Positions 23,950 through 35,500 of a stretch of DNA of 64,000 nucleotides are shown here, piece by piece. The DNA is from Struthidea cinerea (Eukaryota; Chordata; Aves; Passeriformes; Corcoracidae), in assembly GCA_013397865.1 (NCBI GenBank), contig VZTI01001820.1:1369663-1433662 (forward strand). Direction: 5' to 3'. Under the pieces are notes generated by a model, which worked only from the letters and a program-made list of their open reading frames with translations, was not told the origin of the DNA and did no database searches. Numbering within the stretch: position 1 is the first letter of the stretch; each line of letters opens with the position of its first letter. The position numbers and the translations under genes were made by a program.

Positions 23950-25330
23950 TCAGGTTGAAACGGTCTTCTGGATATCACTTTGCCCAACCTGCTCTTCAAA
24001 GCATGGTTAACCTGCCCAGCTGAGGTTTGAATATCTCTAAGAACAGCTATCACAATCTCTCTGGGCAACCTGGCCGTTGTTCAACTATTCTCACTGCGAT
24101 TTTTTTCTCTCACATGTCCAGTTGGAATTTGCCGTTCTTACATTTGTCTTGCCTGTTACCTTTCTGCTATGCAGCTTCAGGAAGAGGCAGTGCCATCTTC
24201 TCTGCAACCATTCCCTAGGTAACTGAAAACAACGGTGAGATTTCTCCTGATCCTTTTCATCCCCAGGCTCAGCAAAGCCAGTTCTCTCAACCTCACTTTA
24301 TTGCCTCTTGCTTCAGCCCCTTGAGAATCTTGCTGGCCTTCTTCTGGACTCTACTGTGTATCAGTGTTTCTCTTGTACCAGGGGATCCCATGCTGGACAC
24401 ATTATTTCATACAAGGTCTCATGATTGTCAAGGTGAGGAGAATAGTCCCTTCCTCTGACCTGTTGTCTTTACCCTTCCTGTTACAGCCCAGTATGCAGAG
24501 GCACACTACTGACATGCTTAACCTGTTGTCCACCAGGATTGCCAGCTCCTTTCCTGGAGAGCCAGCACGAGTCCAGCTGTTCTCCTGTGTTGGGTTAATC
24601 AGCCCAGGTGCAGCTTTTGTGCTTTCCTTCGTTGAACTGCAAGAGTTTTCTCATGGCCCATTTCTCCAACCTGTTGATGTCCTCCTGAACAGCAGCTCTG
24701 CCCTCCAGAATACTGACCCCTCTCCCCATTTTGATATTATCTGCAAATATGCTGAGAGTGCATTACAGATTATTGTCCAAGAGACTAAGTAATATGTTAA
24801 ACAGCATCAGCCCCACTGTTAAATCCAGTAAACTATTCAACTGGTTACCAGTTAGACTGAACCATTGGTTAATTTTCTTTGAACCTGAAAATTCAGTCAA
24901 TTTATCACAGATCTTCACGTCCAGCCATCTAGTCCATATCCCCCCAGTTTGGCTACAAGGATGCTATGGGAAGTCATCTTTGAACAATTGCTTAAATCAA
25001 GGGAAATGCCATCCATTGCATTCCCCTCATGTACAGAGCCAGACATCTTATCACAGAAGGCAACCAGGCTAGCACAATTTGCCCTTAAACAATATCATTT
25101 GGGTTTTATTCTGAATTTCATATTAAAATTCTGAAATTACCACCTTTTCCCTCCAACAGTATAACTTCCATTATACTAGTAACATGACTGAGTTTTATTC
25201 TTGAGGCAGGATCAGCTACCTAACACTTTCAAATCTCTGTCACCAAGACTCAGAAACTGTCCTGAAAATCATCCTGATGTTTGCTCATGAATCTTTTCAA
25301 ACACCTTTAAAAATAAGGCTAAGCAGGGGC
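23950..25330 (-). mobile_element. CR1 LINE, RT domain to 3' end, antisense
   Basis: This is the longest old CR1 copy in the window. On the plus strand the antisense CR1 landmarks occur in order: the 3' end ('caggttgaaacggtcttctg', 23951-23970; 'gcccaacctgctcttcaaag', 23982-24001), 'gaggtttgaatatctctaag' (24023-24042) and 'ctctctgggcaacctgg' (24057-24073), 'ccccaggctcagcaaagcca' (24262-24281), 'cttctggactctactgtgta' (24341-24360), 'gttaaacagcatcagcccca' (24796-24815), the antisense RT core near 24950-25090 (gacaaggatg-like through 'gcccttaaacaatatcat'), and 'acctttaaaaataaggc' near 25301. The order and about 1.4-kb length match CR1 from RT to near its 3' terminus. No minus-strand coding frame survives. 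The 142- and 113-codon plus-strand frames here are antisense shadows. Confidence 0.8.
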
Positions 25331-28300
25331 CCCTGCCCTTCCTTCCTTCTTTCATTTTAGGTGAGCCAGAATTAAAAGATACAGGTAGGAAAGCTGACTT
25401 CACTTTTCACTTTCCATTTCTATATTTTTTCCCTGTGTCCACGTACATTTGTTTCACTAGAATCTGTGAAGTCTATTTTCCTCTTTTTATGTCGTGCTAG
25501 GAAAGATAATAAATGGACTAGCACCCTTTTTTTGAGCTTATGCACATCCTCATTTTCTTTTAACTTTTTTTTTTTAATAGATATTCACGTGTCTTCAGCT
25601 AAACTGAAGTCTTGCAAGTAACTGTAAGGCTGAACTACCTGCAGGTAATTTTTAGTACCCTCAGAGGAATGCAGTTAGCTTCAACTCATCTCCAGTCTGA
25701 GTTGGTGCTTTTTGAAGTAGGTCTTAGTGGCGTGAACAGGAAGACTATGAGGGTTTTATTATAGTTGGCTTCCTTTACTGCATTAGCGTTTATATTTTCC
25801 CAGTAGAAATCCCCAAATTGAAAATATAGAGGTGTCAGCTAGCACCACTTTATTCAAGGTTGTGTCAACATTTCCTATAAACATTGTTTTTCTAGGGTTT
25901 ATAACTAGACCGTAAAAATGTGCTCAATGCAGAAACTTGGCATAGAATAGTTCGGCCTGGGAGAGAATTTTCACAATTAAAAAGTCCACTCAGCTGGTTT
26001 TAACTAATATCCATGTAATTAAATGGAAATTAGTTGATTTAAAGATACATTTTTACAGCATAATTCAAAGCAAGCTTTTATTTAAAAGAATGAATTCACC
26101 AAGGGATTATTTCATTAATGTTATCTTGTTGAACTCAGTAATTTTGAAAAAGTGAAAATTACTAAGGTATTGCACACTAGGAAATAGTGACTACATCTGC
26201 AAGTGCTGGTTTGTATAAGCCTCTTTTCTACACATAAGGAAATATTTTTAATAGGTGGGGCTAATAGTGCATAATATGATGTTTGCACAGTATTTCCTAT
26301 TATTAAATCACATTTTGAGACATTGTCAAGTTTTAACCATTTGGGATGATATTTTATATTCCAGGTGTATGCCTGAGGCGGAATTTTTGGAAAAAACTTT
26401 GTCAAAACAGTTTAGCAGATTCTGGGAACAAGAATTGAGAAAATATTTTGTTTTGTTCATATTACCAAAAAAATTATAACAAACTTTTTTTCAAAAAGGC
26501 CCAGTTTCTCAGACGTTTGTAGCAATGACTCAAAATGCAAGAGTAGAGCAAAGTGGCCTTTTCTGTTGGGAAATGCCTGTTGCTGTTTTTATAGAAGTCT
26601 CTCATTTAGGTCCAGTTAAAAACTTTTGAAATAAAACCTACTTTGCCCATGCTAAGTAGAGACATTTTAATTTAGGAATTAGTATCTCCATGCATCCCAT
26701 CTTCAAGGCACACATGCAAGTTTCTCAGGGCTGCTAGAGTGGATGAAAGAAGATGCTGTTTGTCCACGGAGAGTGGCTGCACATATTCTATCCCCTCACA
26801 GCTCCTGCCTGGCACAAAGCTGGTATGTGCATCATCTTTACCCTGGGCTGAATGTACGCCATCCAAAGTCAAAGAAAGTGGATTTCTCCAACTTTGGATG
26901 CTCAAAGTAAAAGTCAGGGATGGGAAGAAACATCCCTGCCAGAACTGAGGCAGTGTAAACAAGGAATTCTTTGGAGCAGATGGAAAGAAGGCAAAAACTT
27001 GAGTAAAGGAAAACAACAAACAGATGGTGGAACCAATAAATAGAAACTGATTAGGAGCGGGAATTCACTGACCAAAGAGGGAGGGACATGACAGTGGTGG
27101 GGATCTGGACTCGTCGGGTAAGAAGACTGAGACTGAGAGCCAGGATCTGGGACTGTGGCAGATGTTGTGAGAGAGCTGGGAAAGAAAAAAATACTCTTTC
27201 TTGAGAATATATGAGCCTATATCTCGTAGGTCAGGCCAGGCCAAAGTTTTAGACACACATCTGAATTTCAGAGGATGAGTCGTGAACTTTGAGTATGGAG
27301 CCAAGCACTGCTCCAGACACTAGCAAGCCCTGGATGGTGACTGGTAAATCCAAGAATTCATCCTCTGGATGTTTTTCTCTTTTTCTAATACTTTAAAGAC
27401 ATTAAAACTACATTACGGTGTACTGTCAGTGTCAGTTTTTTTGCATATGCAGTCGATGTGACTGAAATATAGCTCTTCAGTTGTCACTGGGGAAGAGCTG
27501 CTCCCCACAGCTGGGGAGAGGACAGCATGGACTTCTGAGTGGAAACAGCAGAGGACTGCTCACAGGGCAGCCTCTTATGAAGTTCAAGGCGATGTTATGA
27601 ATAGTCCTATGGTCCTTGTTCCAGATGTAAACCAAAACTTGGTCTCCTAAATGTCTTTCTTCTGAGCAAATAGCAGAACAATGGCAGAGTGAAAGATCTA
27701 AGAGAAACCTTCTTTGGTGTTGAGCTCCCCGAGTTGGAAATACTATACATACCAATTAAATACAGCCAGGCTGTTTGAACTGCTGTGTTTTAGTAAGCAA
27801 GCAGTATATCACAGCAACACCTGAGGGTGCTGCTTTGATCACAGCCTGTCAGCATTTCCGCTGTGAACTTTGTTTATTAGAGGTAGGCTGCAAAAGATCT
27901 CCCTGCGCTGAAATTTCAGTGCAAAGCCTGTCCCAGTCATCAGTTAAGAGAATCAGGAGGATAGAAGCTCACATAATAATGTCATACTCCTGTGTGGGAT
28001 TTTCTTTTTAAATCTGAGGCTTTTCTCCTGGAAACTAAAGTTTCTATATCATCTTCAAAGAGCATTAATCCTTACTGCATATTGAAGAAGAAAATCAAAC
28101 ATCTGAATTATTAAGAGAGGTGCTTGAATGGCTGAAAAACTTCTCATCAAATTTTCATCCATTCATTTTGTACAGTTTTCAGGACACAAACTAAGCATTC
28201 CTCATCCTGTCTTCCTGCTGGACTCTGAGGCGGTTAAACCACATCTAACTGGAATAAAAGACGGGGTGGGGGAGAGAAGAGAAAGGAAGTGTCACATCCT
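25331..28300. other. AT-rich non-coding stretch
   Basis: No gene is recognised. Bases 26280-26560 have a regular, repeat-like texture ('tttagcagattctgggaaca' at 26411-26430, 'cccagtttctcagacgtttg' at 26500-26519) that hints at an old interspersed element I cannot name. The 115-codon minus frame at 26672-27019 has no recognised domain. Confidence 0.5.
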
Positions 28301-28319
28301 CTGCTGTGAATAGCTAACA

Positions 28320-29080
28320 CGCTCACAGCTATGCTGAACCGAATGCTCAAATCCTTGATCTGCCTGCTTTGGAGCAGGCGCCTGGGATCGGGTGTCTCTG
28401 CCGCGTACTCTGATCAGTGGGTCTCACTGCCGGGTCTCTCCCAGGCTCCCCTGCTGAAGCCGCTCTGCTTTGTATGAGCTGATTAAATATTCAGAGGATG
28501 GGAATGAAAAGGGCTCTGCGGCTTGGGGTGGGGGTGCTCATCCAGGAGGCCGGCTCCCAGTCCCCGTGCCAATGAATATTTAATCGCTTTGTACGAAGTG
28601 GAAGAGTTTGAAAAGGAATCCCTGAAAATCTTTAGCTTGGCAGCTCGGGTATTTAACCGAGAAAAGTCTTGGGTCAGAGCCCCTTTTCAGTATTGTGCGG
28701 GAGAAGGGATTTAGCAGTAAAACCCTGAGAAATGCTTTGGCCACTACAGTCGTCAGGACACAGCTTCGGGGTCGTTGTGTGAGAGCTGGCTTAGGCAGTC
28801 AGCTCAGAGGAAGGAGCGCTGTCCTTCCCCCCCCAATTAGCCATGTGTGCCCTGCTGGGCTCCAAGCACTGTGATCCCTCCCGGGCAGCGTGCAAGGACC
28901 TCAGGACACCCGCACTGCACGGGCTGCGGCGGGGGGGCTGAACTTCGCCATTGCAATACAGATACCTCTGAGCCCCTCGGTGGCTTTTGCGCTGGGGCTG
29001 TCGCTCAGCAGTGTCGTTTTGCACCTTCCCGAGAAGCATCCAACGATTTCCTTGGACTGCGGTAAGGTTTTGTGCTTGCT
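28320..29080. promoter_or_regulatory. GC-rich shoulder upstream of the CpG island
   Basis: GC and CpG content rise here relative to flanking DNA, for example at 28369-28445 and 28870-28960. The stretch contains the 13-bp inverted repeat described separately, a C8 run at 28829-28836, and a splice-donor-like site 'gcggtaagg' at 29059-29067. Overlapping open frames on both strands are the usual consequence of high GC. It may be an outer part of a promoter domain, by inference from composition. Confidence 0.35.
28481..28585. repeat. 13-bp inverted repeat with 79-nt spacer
   Basis: The left arm gattaaatattca (28481-28493) is the exact reverse complement of the right arm tgaatatttaatc (28573-28585). 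A direct repeat gctttgta also occurs beside each arm (28467-28474 and 28586-28593). The arms are AT-rich inside a GC-rich domain and resemble homeodomain or POU-type sites. This could be a paired transcription-factor site or a remnant of a small inverted-repeat element. Confidence 0.75.
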
Positions 29081-29258
29081 GCCGGTGAGGCACTGCCAGC
29101 TGAGAGGACAGGGTCTGAGCAGGCCCTCCCGGATGAGGTTGGAGTTGTCGTGTTGGACAGTTTGTACTGCTATTTTCTTGGTCAGTGGCTGCCCTTTGGA
29201 AAAGAGGAGATTTTTAGAGAGCCCAGCATCTTTTATTGCTACAATATTCATGAGAAAC

Positions 29259-29285
29259 AAAAAAAAAAAAAGGGGGGGGGGGGGG
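29259..29285 (+). repeat. A13-G14 homopolymer junction
   Basis: Thirteen A residues (29259-29271) run directly into fourteen G residues (29272-29285). Such a run is error-prone in sequencing and can form G-quadruplex or triplex structures. Its true length is uncertain. Confidence 0.95.
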
Positions 29286-30099
29286 TGTCTGTTTTATGAT
29301 CACAGCAACCTTCACTACATATTTTTATAACTGCATAGGAACAAGTAACCATGTTATTATAAACTGGAGTCACTTTGTATGTACACCCGTTTATAACTAT
29401 AGGAACGTGTATACATCAAGTAACATATACATACGAGTGTATACATGCATCTCTGTCAATAAAATTCAGTGCTTGCACAGTCTGGAAGTGATCATGCCTG
29501 GCTATCAACAAAGCTGTCCTCCCCAGCGCCCTGCCAAACATTGCCATGGCTTATCGTATCACTTCAGCAATCAAACGACAAGTTCATTGTGGATGAAACC
29601 CCAGCCTGGATTCAGAGAAATATTTACAGATGTGCTTAACTTTCCATGAGTGAAATTCCACCCCTGTTTAGTAACACACTTGATTTCAGCAAGATCCAGC
29701 TGCTGCTCCAGGGCTGACATCCCTGGCTGGTCCTTCTCTGAAGCAGCCTGGGCACATTGGTACTACCTGCAGATTATTGTTTTTTCATCGGAGCTTGATG
29801 AAAAGAGGAGTAGTTGTTCTTTATCAGTTTTTGTGCTGTGGGTGAGAGAAGCAGCAGGGACCGAATAAAGGACACCAGAGGGGCTCTCTCCATCGTGCTG
29901 CTGGAGCCCGCATTGCCCTGCCCTTCCTGCAGCACTAACCCTTCGGGCTGAGCACCCCGGGAAACTGAGGCAAGCGCTGGCCAGAGCTGCGGGTGGGCTC
30001 CTGGGGTTCCCAGGGGGTTGCACGTGCTGAAGGGCCCGGCTTCTCTGCCTTCCCGCAGGGCTGATGCTCCCCTCCAGAAACGTGACCTGGGGGGGCACC
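29286..30099. other. Spacer between GC-rich shoulder and CpG island
   Basis: The first half (29286-29500) is AT-rich with repeated 'gtatacat'-type words. GC then rises gradually towards the island. No exon is recognised. Confidence 0.5.
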
Positions 30100-30770
30100 C
30101 TCATCTGCCTTCATCCCTCCTCTGCCGGGTCACGCTCTCCGTGTGAGAAACCGCCCCAGCTTTGGAGTGAAACCGGACCCCGCACGCCCGGTGAAGGTGA
30201 CCAGATGTCGTGGTTTCACCAGCAGCAGTGGCCCCCGGAGGGGAATCGCCCGGTCGCCAAAACGCCCCACTCTGCCAGTCTCCCCGCGCAGATGGCCAGC
30301 TTGGGAATCCCACCCCAGCGCTGTCGCGTGGGAGATGCCGATCGGCCAAATCTGCTGCTGTCAGCAAAAGACAAAACCTCTCCCAAGCCGTGCGGCTGGC
30401 GATAAAAGGGAGCGGGCACAGGAGCAGCCCCGTGGAGGCCCCTCGGGAACAATGGCAACCCTTTCGGGAGCCGGCGAGGCAGGCTGGACAAAGGCTCACG
30501 CTGTCCCCAAACTCCAGCTGCTGCCTCAACACAAAACGGGGCTGCAAATTTCGTTTCTTTCATCTAAATCCTCTTAGGCGGTGCGAACGCGGAGAGCAGG
30601 CGGGCACCCTCGCGTGTCACACTCCCTCCCTCGGCCGTCAGTGCACGCAGCCTCAAGTGCCGGGCGACAATTTATTGTGGGTTTATTTGACTTTGTAGGA
30701 ACCGGGCGCTTTCCGTGGTGGAAGCGGAGCAGGGAAACGGGCGGCTGAGGGACATGGAGAGTATTGACCA
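30100..30770. promoter_or_regulatory. CpG island, candidate promoter
   Basis: By direct reading, about 30 CpG dinucleotides fall in 30125-30500 and about 19 more in 30575-30755, against a background of a few per kilobase. GC content is well above the rest of the window. Large open frames in three or more overlapping readings on both strands (144, 162 and 148 codons) reflect the scarcity of AT-rich stop codons, not conserved protein. Islands of this type usually mark vertebrate promoters. Which strand is transcribed, and for what gene, is unknown. Confidence 0.65.
30402..30408 (+). promoter_or_regulatory. TATA-like box in the CpG island
   Basis: The sequence gataaaaggg (30401-30410) lies between GC-rich flanks ('gtgcggctggc' before, 'agcgggcac' after), a classical setting for a core promoter. 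A start about 25-35 bp downstream (about 30430-30440, plus strand) would be predicted. Motif matches of this length also occur by chance. Confidence 0.3.
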
Positions 30771-31064
30771 GAGAATTTGTGCCTGCTCTGCGCTGTTTTG
30801 CCTGGAAAAGGCTGAACTTTTCGTGTTCTGAAAAGCCAGATGAAGAGCACGAGTCATTAGTCACCCAGGTATTTACAGTGTTTTTCCTATTTCCTTTCTC
30901 CCATGGCCTCTGTGGTCAGCAGTATAAAATTCCTAGGCACTCCCACCTAAACACAAGTTTCCTGTTTATGCTTTCAGTGGCTTTTATGTTTAGCTGTTAA
31001 AACCCGTTGTCTAAAGTACCATAAAACAATATGAACAGAGACTGCAGGTGAGCAAGCAGGGGGA

Positions 31065-31240
31065 GAAAAAGCAAAGCCATGAGCAGGCTGCGCGGAGGCT
31101 GGTCTGGCCAGGGAAGCGGGGCTGGGGGAACAAAGGAACAAAGCTCCCCGGCAGCCAGGCTGCTGCTGCCCGAGCGCCGCCGGATGCGCCCGCACTGCCG
31201 CCGCTCTGCCGCCGCGACCTCAGCCCGAGAGCTGGGTGAG
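31065..31240 (+). promoter_or_regulatory. Second CpG cluster, candidate first exon with splice donor
   Basis: About 16 CpGs fall in roughly 160 bp, many in gccgcc-type words (31171-31216). On the plus strand the cluster ends at a good donor, ctgg|gtgagc, with GT at 31236-31237. An ATG at 31079 opens a frame of 64 codons that reads past this donor into AT-rich DNA, so it could be a 5' UTR or an alanine/arginine-rich N-terminus. It matches no protein I know. It may equally be a non-coding RNA first exon or only the island edge. Confidence 0.3.
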
Positions 31241-32442
31241 CTTCCTCACCTCGAGTCAGCTGAAAACACCTGACATAAAAAGCTTAGGTGGGTCAATGGG
31301 TAGTAAATGTCAATCAAGGCTTGTGTTATTAAATAACGTAGAGTTGTTTAATTTATGACACTTCTTTTGAGTATTTTCATTACAGTAGCATTGCAGTCAC
31401 GCTGCTCCTGTTTGGTCCGGCAGCACTGACATCATGTAAGTTCCTCCTTTAATGTAAGTAATGTCTGCTTCATCCTGAAACCTGGGAGAAAAGTTGTCGG
31501 CAAGAGCAACGCTGGGTTTCTCTGGAGCTGCAGGAAGGGAGAAGCTCCAGCTGACCATCAAACCTGCCCCTGGAGACACTGCAAATTCCTGCTCTGCCAC
31601 AGGCTTTCCTACACCTTGGTCATACTGCACAAACATTTTTAAGTTATGCTGACATCGAGAACATCCAGTTTGAGACGCTTTGCTGTGACCACATGAGAAC
31701 ATAATTTCTAAAGACACAAAACGTGGTAGCAGTCACACTATAGATTGAGATAGCTCTTCCCAGAGCCTTTAGGTAACATTATATCCATAGCTATATCTAT
31801 ATCACAAGGTAATATTATACATTGATCAACTAATTTTTATCACGCCCACAAATATGCCAACTGTTCAAAATAACGTTATCAATTGCTTTATTACCATTGA
31901 AATAAAATGAATAATTATAAAAATACAAAATAGACCTTAATCCACCATAAAATTTGTAATTAAAACTAACATGATTTCTGTGAAAAACTTTTATACACAA
32001 CGGTGTGATTTAAGGCCTTTGTCAATATTGTCTTTGATTTTTTTGGTTGATTTGGCTTAGCCAGACACAGCTATTTAAACATAGTTTTGTGTGTTTAATT
32101 ATATCATACATGATGTAATTTTTTACTACAGACACCCCTGACATTTAATGTATTTCATCCAGTAATTAGTAAAGAATAATTAAGCTTTTACTACTATAAC
32201 TGCTTTTCATGATCCTGTGTCCCCTAGAACAAGATAGAGCAGGAGTAGCAAAGTTTATGTTTCAGATACTAAGATTTATTTTCTTTCAGGTTATACATCA
32301 GCAATTTTACAGTTTCTTTATACAAAGCAAGGACTGGGATGAAACAACGTTACAGAATCTCTGTGTTCCCTTACAGAGATTAGCATGAGTGAATAATAGA
32401 TCCACTGTGTTCAAAATCACAATATACACTGGGAGATGATTT

Positions 32443-32550
32443 TACACACATAATATATATAAATATATATATATAAATATAGATATTAAAAATATATATA
32501 TATATTATAGTGCACATATAATATATATAAATACTTGTGATCTATATATT
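32443..32550. repeat. TA-rich low-complexity / (TA)n microsatellite
   Basis: Interrupted runs of tatata with 'aaatatatat' and 'tatatattatag' words extend over about 100 bp and are nearly free of G and C. They are prone to unwinding, length polymorphism and hairpin formation. Confidence 0.9.
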
Positions 32551-35500
32551 GCATAGGTTTTTGGTTTTTTGCTTAGAGACACTAAAACAGTTCTAAAATG
32601 TGTTCGAAGACTTCCTATGCAATATATGTAGCATCTTCTCAACAGCTCTATCTGTACTGGCAACTCTCTCATGAGTGATATGTCACTTCACAAGCTTTTT
32701 TAAGCACTCTTTTTTTAATACAGATGGTCTTATTTCCAAATATCATTAGACTTTCTCTGTGTGATCACAGTGGACCACTGGCCACTGTTCCTTTTTCCAT
32801 GTTGAAGCTTTGATTTTTCATTATTTTTAGCCTAAATTTCAGGCCCTTCAGCAGCCATCCCATGGGAACAGTGTGCTGCCTGGAGCACAGCATGGACCGA
32901 ACATGTGTTTGTACACAGTGGGCTCCCAGAGCATGCTTTTAAGTGTGTGTTTCATCTGAAAGGCATTGGGTTCATCTCTTCCAGATCCACTCCACAAATG
33001 AAAAGAAAGCACAGGAAGCGGGGACCACTGGGAGACTGGCTTTAAAGTTGGCTGCTGGCCCAAACTAAGACACTGGTATAGATGCACCAGTGTTCAGGTT
33101 TGGATCTTACTGTCATGGTTCCTTCAGATCCTCCATTCAAGTGCACAGACTTCAGAAGAGTGTGTTCTCAAATCTCATCTTCTGACGACCTCTGTGCTAC
33201 CCTGTTCAAATGAGCTCCTTCTCTGCAGAAGTTCACATACCCTCCTCCTGGTCCTCAGCTGACATCACTCCCTCCCACTGCAGAGATGGGGGGAAAATCT
33301 GATTGAAAGCACCTCTCTGGCCTGGCTGTCAAAAATTAACTTAGTCTGCAAACCAAGCTAATACGTAGCTATGATAAAGAATTACAGTAAGAGAGACAAG
33401 GGGGGGAAAAAAAAGAAAAGGAGATGGGAAGTCTTTGAAGAAGTCAACTAAAAGGAAATACTTTCATGTAGTCTTAATTCAGCAAATCACTTCAGTTTCA
33501 TGCTCAACATCCCAGAGAGGCATCAGCACCTGGAGTGTGTGTAAGCAGAAGGTAGACAGGGAAATGACTCACTGGTGCAGGAACACAAGAGGGGAAGCCA
33601 GAGCATCATCTGTGGGAACCTTTGAAGGGAAAAGAAAGTGTCTCAGCTGACAGAAGGTTACAAATCTTCATGCTTGTTGCCGTGTGTGCATCTGACCAAC
33701 AGCAGCATTCTAAGAGCGGCCAAGGAAGCATGAAGAGAAAAAAATGCTTTAAGAAAAGCAATCTGAAACCTGTATTTGATTCTACAGGCAATAAAACTTT
33801 TACCAGTGCTGAGGCAAAACTAGACCTGGCAGAATGTGATCTTTGCCTTGCTGCTAGTTCTCAGGTGAAGGCAAGCAGAAGTTTCCAGCAGAGCACATTT
33901 TGTTTCCTCTACAGCTTACAGGGCCTCTATGTAGCAAGAGAGGACCTTCTTGTGGCCTTTTTCCACCCATACCAGTGACAATGCACAAGTGTGTCCTTTG
34001 CTCCTCAGGCTCTTAGGAAGCATGGCCTTCCCTTTCTCCTGTCACAGAAGTTCTAGTGCCAATAAAAATATAAAATAGGCATAACAAATGTGTTGTTCCT
34101 TTGTCCGGTCACTCAACAGCTGTGCTCCTGAAAGCCAGAGAGCTTTCGGCAGCCCTGAGGGTGCCGGGCAGTTTCCAAGCTGGAAGTGCAGAGGGTTGAG
34201 TTGGGCCAGAGGAGGAAGGACTGAGTGGGCTTCCTTCTCAAGTGCTTGGTCAGGAGGTGATGATGGGGGCCCTGTTCCTCATGGTGGTGCAGCTGCCTGT
34301 GGTGGCTTTTGCAGGCAGGGCTGTGTCTGCCAAACTGCAGCTCCAGAGCTGAGAATTGTCTCAGGTGACTTGAGGCTGCCCTGACAATGTCTCACCTGGG
34401 CGATGGTGTCCCTGCTGTGGCCGTGCTCCCCTCACAGTCACCTGCATTTCTAGAAGCATCTCCTACCAGTCACTGCACTGTGAGGGCTTGTGCTGGTCCA
34501 AGCAGGCAGGGGAGAGGCAAAGCAGCATCTTTTCTCTTGCCCGTATTCCCTGCCAAGATAGAGGTGACCCCAAGAGAAGTTTTTGTGGGAGACAGGAAAA
34601 AGGCGAGGGGAAACTCTTAAGGAGCAACCCAGCTAATGCTGCAGCCAAGACAGCCCTTGCAGCTGTGGAGGGGAAGCCATTGCCCTCATGCCCAGGCACC
34701 TCTATAAAGAGAGCATTCTCCCACTTCCTCCTAGTGCTGCATGAAAATCCACCGCAACCTGAAAGGTTTCTTCTCTCTTCTCTGGCTCATCACAGAGCTT
34801 CTCCTCACAGCACCACAGCTGGAAATTCAAATTTAAAAGAAAAAATGTTGTTTTCTCTACCCCTGACACTCAGAAATGGAATACTGACGTGGGTCTGGAC
34901 ACAAATCTGATCTTCCCTGGAAATGCTTGGGCTGGGCCCATTTTTAACTGCAAAAAGTAAAATTATGAAATACATGCTCCCTGCCTCATGTAGACATGCT
35001 GCTCTTTCCTCCCTGAATTTCATACATCTCTTACTAAAGAGGAAACCAGAAGTTCCACTATTTTCTGTCATTATGGCTATTAAATTTGCATTTTGGCTCA
35101 ACTGATATTATGGGTGGTCCAGCTCATACACGAAGCTTGACTTGTTCTACTCCTGAACTACAGCTGGGTGGATCTTCTGGAAAGAGACTTGAAGCCAGGT
35201 GGACACAGATATAGATCACAGGCCAAGTTGGATTCAAGTTTGCAGAGAATCACAAGGCTTTCAGCAGACATGGACCAGTTTCTGCTTCCAGGTGGGAGTC
35301 AGACTAAACTCTGGCTTCATCTGTTTTTCTGGAAATCCCAAAACAAAGCACAGCTCAGCAGTTTGAGAGAAGTTTGGCTTCATTCTTACTAATTTAATAG
35401 TGAATAAATCCATGCAAAGGAAAACTGCACAAAATAGCTTCAAGAACCCCTGAAGCTAGGACTGCTGAGATTAATTTACTGTCCCAGATTACTTCCCTAG

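Noticed and set aside
24364..24792. 142-codon plus-strand frame and the overlapping 113-codon frame
   Set aside because: They lie antisense to the CR1 copy at 23950-25330 and carry no known protein motif.
30101..30698. Three overlapping frames of 144-162 codons on both strands
   Set aside because: CpG-island composition depletes stop codons. No frame shows a recognisable domain, and all cannot be coding at once.
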